This document shows, one piece after another, positions 45,511 to 55,854 of a stretch of 64,000 nucleotides of DNA; the stretch's first letter is position 1, and each line of letters begins with the position of its first letter. The position numbers and the translations under genes are program-made. The notes below the pieces were generated by a model. It did no database searches. It was given only the letters and a program-made list of their open reading frames with translations, and was not told the DNA's origin. The stretch is from Cloeon dipterum (Eukaryota; Arthropoda; Insecta; Ephemeroptera; Baetidae), in contig NC_088787.1 in the NCBI RefSeq assembly GCF_949628265.1, positions 858,501 through 922,500 on the forward strand. Direction: 5' to 3'.

Positions 45511-46224
45511 ATAAATTATTGAGATATTTTTATTATATTTATTATCAGACTTTAATTTACAGTTGTCGATGTATATAAACCGAGTATTAAACAAAAAAGT
45601 CACAGTGTCAATGTAATTTTTATTCGCGCCGTGCATTTTGCTGCCTCTGGGCTCTGCTGATCTGCTCCTGCACCAATTTGGTTTCCATCGACGGCTGCTG
45701 GCGTTCCGTACGCATTTTCACTGGAGCGCGGCAATTAATTCTCGTTTATCTCGACGAGTTTGGCTGCTGGCGCCTCTGCGCGGCCGAGTGTTGAACTGCC
45801 AGAGAGAGGAGAGCGAAACCGCGGCGACTCACTCCCTGTTAAAAAGTCTAAATCGAGAGAGTCGAAATAACACCCAGCCGCTCGGCACTCACACCACGAC
45901 GAGAAGCCGGTGCCGCGAGTTTGCACATCCACGGGCGCGGCGCACGGAGAATTTCGCTCTCTTCAAATTTTGAGGGCAGCTGCCCTGAAAATGTTCCGAC
46001 TAAACGTGAGCTCAACTATTTGGTAAGTCTAATTTTGTGTAATTTTTTGGGGGGGTAAATATCATCTGATGGCATGAGTCATTAAATTAAAAAAAAATAA
46101 TAATGCGCGAATGATAATTCCGCTATTTGCATTGATTTTTTTTAATTTATAAATATTACTTGCGAATTAACCAAATATTTATCGTGTGCCGACTGCTGGG
46201 GCCAGAGCGGCCTTGAAGCTGGTT
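45511..46224. other. Intergenic, with duplicated CpG-rich block
   Basis: No coding gene is seen. 45762-45974 repeats the block at 35476-35672 and runs into a canonical donor (ATTTG|gtaagt near 46021), consistent with a promoter and non-coding first exon. I see no coding exon that clearly belongs to it before the NACHT gene. Confidence 0.5.
45762..45974 (+). repeat. Duplicated CpG-rich promoter/first-exon block, copy 2
   Basis: Partner of 35476-35672, same orientation. It differs by small indels (AGAGAGGAGAGCG for AGAGGAGAGCG) and ends before CTTCAAATTTTGAGG. Confidence 0.65.
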
Positions 46225-46530
46225 CCAGCCCCTGCTCACTCATATGGCGCGAAAATGCGCCAGCTAAGAAGTTCTGCAGCCACACACAGGTGGCAGGTCG
46301 ATAGCTTTTTAAGCCAATCAGAGGCCGTCTCGGAGTTTGTTGCCGGTTACGCCCACGGGCAGAGGGAGGCGAAGAGGGGCGTATGTGCGGAGTTTTTAGT
46401 GGGCGTAACAGGCAACAAACTCCGAGACGGCCTCTGATTGGCTTAAAAAGCTATCGACCTGCCACCTGTGTGTGGCTGCAGAACTTCTTAGCTGGCGCAT
46501 TTTCGCGCCATATGAGTGAGCAGGGGCTGG
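46225..46530. mobile_element. Foldback/palindromic MITE with 132-bp arms
   Basis: Arm 1 (46225-46356) and arm 2 (46399-46530) are reverse complements over 132 bp with one mismatch (GTTGCCGGTT against AACAGGCAAC). The loop is 42 bp. Directly outside the arms stands CTGGTT on both sides (46219-46224 and 46531-46536), a probable target-site duplication. Near-identity of the arms implies a recent insertion or gene conversion. Superfamily not assigned; the ends read CCAGCCCCTG and CAGGGGCTGG. Confidence 0.85.
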
Positions 46531-47940
46531 CTGGTTCTTAGACTTTTCGTGCGCATGTTGCTATTTTTTCTCCCCTCCACATCCGCCGACCAGCCACGCG
46601 GCAGACCCACAGAGAAGCTTAAAGTGGAATGATTGCGATTTTTATGATTTTTATTTTATAAACTGATGTTAAATGGACCAATTTTGACCTAAAGTGGCCC
46701 AAAATCAAAATTTTTCGAATTTCACTGGTTTCGCCCTCCTTTTTTGAGCAACGCAAATTAATTGCTTGCGGGGTGAGAAAAATTATGAAAATTTAATTGT
46801 GAGAAGACAAAAAATAGTACTTTCGGGTCTTGAAAGTATTTATTTATTCAGAAATTACCGATTTTTGAAAGGAGTGTGCGTTTGGCTTCATTAAAATTCA
46901 GCAGTTGACAGTAGCGACAAAAAACTATTTCTTAACTTTTCACTCAAAATTCGTCAAAGGTTTTCAACTGGCCATTAGAGAACCTTTAAAGTTGTTTAGA
47001 AAAAAATCAAAATTCCCAAAAATTAAGTTAATTTTTTCGCGAACCCTCTATGAAAAATTATTTATTATTTATTTAAATTCCGGACCATTTTGGCTATCAG
47101 AGACTCGGCGGAACACAGAAATTGTTAAATGATTTAAATAGACAGAATCATTGCGTACTACGTGCGTTAGACTTTTCGTGTTTGTGTTGCTCTTTCGTCT
47201 CCTCATTCGCCGAATTTTCGCCGAATTTTTTTCGTCTAAAATTTAGTCAAAGAGCAAGCGTAGTGATAAAAAAGGTGTGCCGTGTTTGCAGACTGCTGCG
47301 ATTCGAGCCGCCTTGACAGGCTTTTCGTGAGCGCGCACTGTCCTTTTCTCTCCTTTCCTCATACACAGACAAGCCGCTCCTTATATCTTGGAGTCAGCTG
47401 GCTGTAGAGCTCTGCAGGGGTGGATTTTTTCTCTGGCACTCACCCACGGAATTCTAAGTTTGAACCCGCACACGCGGGTTTTTAACCCACACACGATGCA
47501 TATTATAAATTTTTCTAATAATTATTTGTAATTATTCAATTGCTATGAAGTAAAACTATTTTTTACAAAAATGCTTCTAACAAAATTTAAATGGGCTAGT
47601 AGCTTAATTAGTGCAAAAATACAGTTAAAAACGTTAAATTCTTTTTAATTTTTTGTCTGGCGTTACACTGGCAATCTCTTTGTCAATGTGAAATCAAAAA
47701 GTCAATCATTTATTTCATTTCCGATATTATTTTGTAAATTTCATGAATTGCACTAAAGTATTTCACGTTTTTTTAACATGAAACCGCATCCGCAACGCAC
47801 CCACCAACAATTACAAAATATTAAACACCAACCCACCCCGCGGTGCAATTAACCGCACTTTTACACCCGTGCAGGGCTCTACGTGTGCAGCGCGCCGCTC
47901 ACGTAGGTCGGTGGCTCTCAGGTGTCTCGGGGGCGGATCG
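46531..47940. other. Intergenic, repeat-derived
   Basis: No gene is seen. 46735-47000 is the inverted partner of the dispersed repeat at 13548-13800. Three diverged AGACTTTTCGTG-type segments (46.54, 47.17 and 47.32 kb) each precede CTC-rich sequence. 47415-47875 starts CAGGGGTGG and ends CACCCGTG but has no convincing target duplication. Confidence 0.4.
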
Positions 47941-48212
47941 CGGCAACGCAACCTTGAGAGGAAATGGCAACGCTGGGCATAAGGCAAGCATTGTACAGTG
48001 TTTTTTCAAGGTCGAGCTAAAAAAAAGGGCCGGGATCCGCCCCCGGCAAGCTTATTAAAAAAGTATCGGTCGATACTCTGGGCGACACTTCGATATTGTA
48101 CCGTGAGGTGGGGTGGATTACGTCATTGTTTTTTTTTAGCTCGACCTTGAAACACTGTACAATGCTTGCCTTATGTCCAGCGTTGCCATTTTCTTTCAAG
48201 ATTGCGCGGCCG
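47941..48212. repeat. Inverted repeat upstream of the NACHT gene
   Basis: The left arm (about 47941-48028) and right arm (about 48129-48212) are imperfect inverted copies: GGCAACGCTGGGCATAAGGC and GCAAGCATTGTACAGTG, then TTCAAGGTCGAGCTAAAAAA, read back on the right arm. Inside, GGATCCGCCCCC (48034-48045) is the inverse of GGGGGCGGATC (47929-47939), so two inverted repeats are nested. A decayed terminal-inverted-repeat element is likely. Confidence 0.65.
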
Positions 48213-48969
48213 TAACATTTTAGAAATAAATATTTAGAGAAATTATTTTTATCTGGGCTACTTCAATAAGTTTTTGTTTCAATATTATGATTTCATAGAA
48301 CCATCAACGATGAGATAAATGCTCAATTAATAAATTGGCTACATCAGCTCTACACGAGAAAATTTCCTACCTTCAAATATGGAAGATATCAAAAGGAATG
48401 TTGCGGAAGGTAGGCACGCCAAAAGGGTTTGACCTTGCACTTTCCTGAGCCTGCTTTAGCTTATTCCCTTTCGTGCCCTAATCGTTAAAAAAGTTAAATT
48501 TTACCTTCTTGCGTTAGTGCATGTTTGATTGAATAATGTATTGATATTCCTAGAACCTTCCAGCCCCTCCCCCCCCCAACAAAAAATACAACTCAAAAAT
48601 TCGCGCCTCCTTGGGGCCTGGCGCATTCCTGCCTAAAATCTCGTAATCCCGTTTACAATTTTGACCCAGTCCCGAACTGGACACCACAAGTGCTACCCAA
48701 GGGATGAGCAGGGGGACAGAGAGCGAGAGGTGGCACGTCTTGGCCGGTCCGCCGCAAGCAGGAGAGTCACGACGTCACGTTGCGAGTGTGTGTGTGTGCG
48801 ATCTTTCCCCTCCGTGAGAGGTGATTCTGACAGTCTCCCTCCACTCTCCCCTTTGGTTGCGTCCAAATATTTTACTTCGGTTACATCAGTACTAATATTA
48901 TTGATCGTAAAACGTCAGATAAACCCCTGACGGCCCTGACATTGTTTTTATTTTTTCCCAGAGAAGAAA
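48213..48969 (+). promoter_or_regulatory. Probable promoter and leader of the caspase-NACHT gene
   Basis: GC-richer sequence with a GT microsatellite (48785-48799) and a TCAGT initiator candidate at 48886-48890 (TTACATCAGTACT). The first coding exon is entered by acceptor tttttcccag (48951-48960), so at least one non-coding exon lies upstream. No TATA box is at the right distance. Confidence 0.35.
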
Positions 48970-51900
48970 ATGCCTGATAGGCCAGCCAATGTAGGATATT
49001 TTCTGTCGAAAAACCAACCCAAACAAGACGCAGACAAGTATAACTATCGTAGAAAATATCCGACAAAATTAAATCAAAACCTTAATTATCAGTGTTTGTG
49101 TCCTCGTCGTTCATTACAACTTTGAAGAAACAAAGATCGAAACCTGGATTCGGAGAGGTGATGGTCAGGACGTGAAGAATCTGAAACGGACCTTCGAAGA
49201 GAATCGTAACTGCAACTTCCACAGTATTTTGTCACCAGAAAAAGGTGAGTTGCTCGAACTTCTCTCCGATCAAGAAAAACTGCTAGGATTATTTGGCTGT
49301 TCAGGTAAAACGAATCACTGTTCGATAAATTGTGTTCCATCATAGTGATTTTACAGATGTTCCATCAGTGTTTGTGCTTTACATTCTTTCTCACGGCCAC
49401 AGAGATGGAATAATCTTCACAGACCACTTCAAGGACGATGTTCGCGTTGAAGATCTGGCCAGCAGTAGGGACCCGAAAGAGTTGTTCGTTTCCTTCACAA
49501 CAACCGAGATATTCGAGTCTCTGAACAAGCTGACCGGTTTTGAGGAATGTCTGAAACTAATTAACTTTGGTGTAAGTCCTTGATTAAATCTCCGAAACTT
49601 GTATCGAATTAATTTATTTATATATAGCCATGTAGAGGAGAACTGGCAGACAAAATTTTCGACCCGAATGAAAAATACATCGAATACAACAACGAAAATT
49701 CTTGCCGAATAACCTACATCCCTTGGATGAAGAACACGGTTGTGTTCTTCTCAACGGTCGAAAGTAAAACTTTTGTCAATATAAATTTTATTAATTAATT
49801 TGCAATACCATCCTCAGCGACCTTGGCCAACAGAGACCCGTCAGCAGGAACACCTTTTGTCCACCATTCTTGCGATGTTTTTAATTCGCTTGAGAAGGAC
49901 GAGAGTCTCGTTAATGTCCTGACAACTATTCAATATGAGATTCACGCAAGTTACACAGGACAAACACCAGAATTCAAGATGTCTTCGCAGGACAGAAGTT
50001 TCGTCTTCTCAAAGTGAGTTTTCGTGATTTTACAAGATTTCCCTTGGGTTTTAGGACCTATATAGGCTATCAGGGTTCGCAAAAACCCGCATTTTTCCGA
50101 AAACACTCACTGCATTGCAAAATACTGTTTTGTGCTGGTTTTCCTGCAATTTTGCGCATTTTTCCGAAACACATGCATTCTTATGGAAAATAAAAAATTC
50201 TTATGATGGATGACCAAAAATAGATTTTCAAAATTACTAAAATCAGTATTAGAGCCAATGGTCCCACCAAGAGACTGAAAATTTTAACTCTCAACGTAAT
50301 TTTCTGAAATTGCAGACTCTTTTCGAGCGAAAATTGACTATTTTCGGGTTAAATTTTGAAAAATTCGAAAAACCCAAAACTGGTGGGTTTTTCCAGCCGG
50401 TTTTTTGCGCAAAAAACCAGAGGTGTATTTTTGGCGCATTGGAAAATTGGCGAACCCTGTAGGCCATCAGCTAAGTGATGAAAAATTTTGTTTTTCAGAA
50501 GTTTTACTGACTCATCTGCCTCAACATTCGACGCTAAAAGCAACAAAATGGATAAGAAACGCGGTTTTTACTCTTGGAAGTCAAGCTCTGGGGAACACTT
50601 GCGACACCGCCTTGCGTTCTTATTTTCCGCAGAGCCAAATAAGCAGTTGGAAGAAATTAGAACATCGCTGTCCGAAAACTTAAATTTTGAGACCAGCGAA
50701 ATGAAGCTGAGTGGAACGCCGTGGACGTCCATTAATAAAGGTTGAACGACTTAATTTAATTGAAAATCTGGTAATTATGCAATGCATATTTCAGCCTCGT
50801 GGCGAGACCTCGACATTGGCTGCATTTTCCTGATATTTTTTGGCCTTTTGAGTAAAAACAAAGACACGAATGAGGTTTGCGTGCAGGTGGACGGTCAAGA
50901 AACTGCGGTATCTGAAATACTGCGCGAGTTTATCGGGCCAACGAACGAACAGTGGATTGGAAAACCGAAAGTATTAATCCTTGTGAATCAGGAAACGAGC
51001 TCATTCGACGCAGTAAGTGTTTGGTTTATAGTCAATCTCGAAATATTTCTAGACAAATTAAAAAATGTCTTATTAAGTAAGAAACTCATAATATTTCTGT
51101 TTTAAAGATGGCATCAAAAAGAGCCAGGATGGATATTCCAGCCACAAACCACAGTGGATGGTTAGTCTTTGTCTTGCACAACAAAGGTTAATTTTTAAAT
51201 TTATCCAAATTTGTGAGTTAGTACATGAATTTTCATTAATTTAGCTACACTTCAAAAGCTGATAGAAATCTTCAACGGACAAGATTTGAAAAGAGAGAAA
51301 ACTTTGCAAGAACTGCTCACAAGTCATCTTCTTTCCGAATCAAAAGAAAATAGGGATTTTCTTAACTCGACACTTCAGTATCTCCTCAATTTTCCCGACC
51401 CTTTTGTTAAACCCACCTTCTCAGTTACCAAGCCTAAAAAATCTCGAGAAAAACACATAAGCTTCGACATCTTGATTAAGGAATCGGCAAGAGAAAATAA
51501 GATTTTTATCATGAGTTCAGTCGCAGGAACAGGAAAGACGACAATCCTTAGGGAAATGGCTTTTCAGCTTGGAAAACTAAAACCAGAATCACAAATTTTA
51601 CTCGTTTCCCTGCCGGAAGTTTCGTTCAGCTCTCTAAAGCGGAACGTGAACGAAACTGAATTTCTCGCGAAAGCCACACATAACCCACCAGAGAAAATAG
51701 CCAAGAGCATAGAAAACAAGCTGTGTGTTGTGTTGCTTGATGGGTTCGATGAAATCATTCGTCCTGAAAACCAAGAAACAACACTGAAAGTAATACAAGC
51801 TCTAGAAGAGAAGCAGATATCCGTGTGGATCGGAACGAGACCTCACGCAGCAGAAGCAATCCAAAAGCGGGCATCAAACGCTGTTCTAGTGCAGATTGGT

Positions 51901-54900
51901 CCCTTGGATGAAGAGCAGCAAATCGAGTTATTTCAGCTGGAGACGGGCAAGAGTAAAGACGAAAGTGAATTGTTCATCAAGAACTTCGCATCAAAGGACA
52001 TCTTGAGAAATCCTTTGCACCTTTCTTTGGTTGCCAAGTACGGGGCAGAAGGTAACTTGTACCAAATCTACGACAAGGTTGTGCGACACAAAGTGGAACT
52101 CTCTCTTCGAGACAAGGAAGGATATGACGAGAGCAAAAGGATCGAGTTTAATGAAAAAATTGCCAATGCCATGGGAGATCTCCAAAAGTTAGCAAGTTGC
52201 CACATCAGAGGAGTTAAACTTGCTGATTACACGAAAGACGACCTACAAAAAAACAATTACTATGGCATTGCAACGTTTGAAAACAACAAGGCGAATTTCA
52301 TTCATCAAACTTTCGCCGAATTTCTTGCAGCCCAGTATTTTGTAAGTAATATAGATGATTTCATCACCGACACTGCAAAATTATTTTTCGGGACATCATT
52401 TTCGTGGTGCAGAAAGTTTGTCGATCTGTTCTATTCCACGGTTTTGAATGACAATGAAATAATTAAAGAGCATAGAGCATCAATTCTTAGAGTCATGAAG
52501 TTGAATCCAGATGCATTTTTGGGATTGATTGCTAAAGATGGTTGTATTAATATTTTCAAAATGATATATCCATTTATCACCTTCCGTAAAAACGAAGAGA
52601 GTAATTGCAATTCTGTTGCAAATGATAAGACTCTCTTGGTCAGAGCAATCGAAGGCGAAGCGGAAGAAATTGCTATCATGCTGCTACATTCAGACTTGAT
52701 CAACAGTGATGATGAGATCCTTACAACTTTACCTTTCCTGTTGAGGTCAGTAGCAGAATCAAACGCAACTCTCTTCTTCGAGAAGCTCAGGACAAAATAT
52801 CCTAAATTGCCAGATATGATCGGCTCTAGAAGATTTTGTATAGACGCTGGAGTGATAGCAGCAAGAAAGAATCACGGCGAAATCCTTGATCTTCTGCTCG
52901 AAAGCGGTGTCGACAAAGATTTCGTACATCCTGAGGAAGGAAACGCTCTACATTGTGCTGTCAGTTATGGAGCTTTGAAATGCGTGGAAGTTTTGCTTAA
53001 GCATGGCGTGAAATTAGCAAAATGTGGATTTAGAGAAGAATACTGCAACCCATTGGAAGAGGCTGTTTTAAAAGAAGATGTGAATCAGGTCAAGTTCTTG
53101 TTGGAGAAAAATGTCAATGGACTGCCACGCTACATAGAAATATTCGGAACCAATGAAGATGATACATTTTCGCATGCTCTAAAAAGATATGTTTGTGAGG
53201 GGGGAAGAAACTTTGAATTCATAAAATGTTTATTAAAAGAGGGTCCAAGTTTGAATTACGTGGGAAATGGCTATGAAAATGGTCTTCTACAATTTTTTGC
53301 TGAAAGGGATATTTTTGAAATGTGTGAATGGCTTATTGACGTAGCAGGGCTCGACGTGAACACTTTACGACCAAGTGGAGAACCAAGATTTAGATTGGAA
53401 GAAAAGCGCGTCAATTTATGCATGGAATATTTTCTAATGCTGCAGAAGAGTGACATTAACACGACGGATAAAAGAGGAAAAACTGCTCTTCACTGCGCTG
53501 CGGAACGTGGATATTTTGTACGTGTCCAAAAATTGATCGATTCTAAAGCAAACGTTCGAGCTGTAGACGAAAATGGATGGAATGCATTTCATTTTGCATG
53601 CAAAAGTAACACTGACCAAACAGTAAAAGTCATTCGATTGTTGCTCAACAATGATCGTGAGCTGGCCAAAGTGAAAACCAAAAGTGGTCAAACAGGGCTG
53701 CATATTCTTCTGAAATTCAGCGAGATCAGCGATGAGTCCTTGGTAGAGGGAGCACGTTTTCTGATCCAAGAGATTGGATTAGATGTCAGAGCAAAGGACG
53801 AAGATGGATGGAATGCATTTCATTTTGCTTGCTATAAATACAGTCAACATAAAAAAGAAGTGATTCGATTCTTGCACAGCACTGATAGTCAGCTGGCTAA
53901 GGAGAAAACCGGAAGTGGACAAACAGGGCTGCATATTTTTCTGAAATGCAGCGATGACCACTTGGTTGAGGAACTGTTTTTTATGGTCGAAGAGATTGGA
54001 GTTGACGTAAGAGCAAAGGACAACAATGGCTGCACAGCGTTGCATATTGCATTTGACAAAGGAAATAATTGCGTTTACTATTTGATGACAAAAGATATCG
54101 ACCTGGAAGTAAAAACCAAACGGGGGAGAACGTGCCTTCATGCAGCCGCTCTAAGGGGTGATTTAGAGGCTCTGCAAAATTGGATAGAACTGGGAGGAAA
54201 CTTGGATGTGGTAGATGAAGATGGATCGACTGCGTTGCATTTGGCTTCAGAAAAAGGACATTTGCAATTTGCGAAAAAGCTTTTAGAACGCGCGGCAGAG
54301 GAAGTTAATAATCCAGAAAATGCTAAGGGATCTGTTGGATCCACACTGAAGGAGATCGTGGTGGTAAACAGATGTAACAAAAAAGGAAGGACAGCTCTGC
54401 ACCTTGCTGCTGAATCAGGAAATGTTGATTTGGTGGACATTTTGCTTGAAAATAACGCAGATTTAACCCATACGGACCTTGAGGGAAAGAATGCAATCCA
54501 CTTCGCTATCAAAAACGAAAGAATGTTACGGTTCCTCAATGAGAAGAACGGAGATCTTGTGAATCAGCGTACATTAGATGGAAACACAACTCTACATTTG
54601 GCAATAAACCTCTTTAATAAAGATGACATGAACATCATTCGGTGGATTGTAAATAAAGTAGGCAACAACTGCTTGAACGCAAAAAATGCTTATGGCGACA
54701 TACCACTCTTACTTGCTTGCAAAAACGGGGTGTGGAATGTCGCCGAATTGCTGCTGACCAGAAATGTTGAGGTCAATGTCTCGAACAGGTGGGGAGAAAC
54801 TGCAATGCACTACGCCGCAAGAAAAGGAAACTTGGAATTAATGAGACTTTTGCTTAAGAAAGGTGCGGATTTGACTCGAAGAGACAACAAGGGAAAGAAC

Positions 54901-55854
54901 GCATTGCATCTCTCCGCAGAAAATGGAAACTTGTCTTTAGTGAAGCTGATGCTTGAGAGCGGTGCGGATTTGACTCAAAGAGACAACAAGGGAATGAATG
55001 CCTTGCACCACGCAACGAGACACTTTGAGATATTGTTATTTCTTCACGAGAAAAACGATGGATTGTTGAAACAGCGTCTTAAAGACGGAGACACAACCCT
55101 CCATTTGGCATTAAAAACGTGGGACATTGACACTGACACAATTCTTTGGCTTCATGAACAATGCAAAATTTATATGAATTCAAAAAATAGCGAGGGTGAG
55201 ACACCGCTTCTGCTGGCTTGCAAGTATAGAAGGTGGAATGTTGCTAAAATATTGATGGATAAATGCGTCGATATAAACGTGAAAGATAAAAATGGAAGAA
55301 CGGCCCTGCACTACGCCGTTAGTTTGGATAGATTAGATCGACTTGAAGATTTATTTGCTTTTGATTTGGTGCAAGAGTTGCTCAAAAGAGGCGCAGATTT
55401 AGCGTTGACAGACAACGATGGGATGAACGCATTTCACCATGCGATAACAAACTTTCGCATGGCTTTATTCATTCATGAGTTGAATGGTGATTTGGTAAAA
55501 CAGCGTTTGAACAATGGAGATACCACTTTGCATATGGCAATCAAAATACGCGGATGGAATAGGAATGATGAGTTTCTTGTTTGGCTTGTGGAGCAAGACG
55601 TCGTTGATTTAAACGCAAGAAATGCTTTGAAAGAAACTCCGCTGATTCTGGCTTGCAAGGAGAGGCTCTGGGAATGGCAATGGAAATGCAAATTTTTTGA
55701 AATACTTTTGTCAAAAAATGTGGATGTGAACATAAGAGACATTTGGGGGAAATCTGCTCGTGACTACATAGACGAAACTTGTCCATTTCATTTACTTAAA
55801 AGGTTTGATGAACTTGCAGAAGCTTCACCCAGTAAAAAAATGGGAATGAGTTAA
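48970..55854 (+). CDS. Caspase / caspase-like / NACHT / ankyrin-repeat NLR-like protein
   Basis: Nine exons (48970-49037, 49093-49304, 49357-49571, 49628-49763, 49818-50013, 50499-50740, 50795-51012, 51108-51186, 51245-55854) close in phase to 1991 residues. Residues about 24-275 form a caspase (C14) domain: RRGDGQDVKNLKRTFEE, catalytic His106 in YILSHGHRDG, Cys167 in FGPCRGE (family QACRG) and Arg216 in ANRDPSAGTPF. Residues about 285-480 are a second caspase-like unit: CIFLIFFGLL replaces the SHG His, GKPKVLILVNQET replaces QACRG, and GWLVFVLHN is p10-like. NACHT: Walker A GTGKTT (Lys553), Walker B VVLLDGFDEI (Asp621-Glu625), sensor IGTRP, and FIHQTFAEFLAAQYF in the winged-helix region. About twenty ankyrin repeats fill residues about 1010-1980. 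A cytosolic danger sensor that activates its own protease is inferred. There is no CARD or death domain. The first intron boundary is the least certain. Confidence 0.8.
50071..50459. mobile_element. 389-bp hAT-like MITE in intron 5 of the NACHT gene
   Basis: The element starts CAGGGTTCGC and ends GCGAACCCTG, a perfect 10-bp terminal inverted repeat of the CAGGG...CCCTG type common in hAT elements. The flanks are TAGGCTAT (50063-50070) and TAGGCCAT (50460-50467), an 8-bp target duplication with one mismatch. It explains why this intron is 485 nt while most others in the gene are about 50-95 nt. Confidence 0.75.

Noticed and set aside
47415-47875. Possible hAT element starting CAGGGGTGG and ending CACCCGTG
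   Set aside because: The ends match at only 7 of 8 bases and the flanks do not form an 8-bp direct repeat.
48661-48930. 89-codon open frame upstream of the NACHT gene as an N-terminal extension
   Set aside because: It ends before the acceptor at 48951-48960 and lacks a donor that would keep frame with the caspase domain; treated as leader/promoter.
51245-55854. Bacterial or endosymbiont origin/contamination for the NACHT-ankyrin exon
   Set aside because: It is joined in phase to intron-containing caspase exons and embedded among insect-like genes; no other bacterial sequence is present. Horizontal origin long ago is not excluded.
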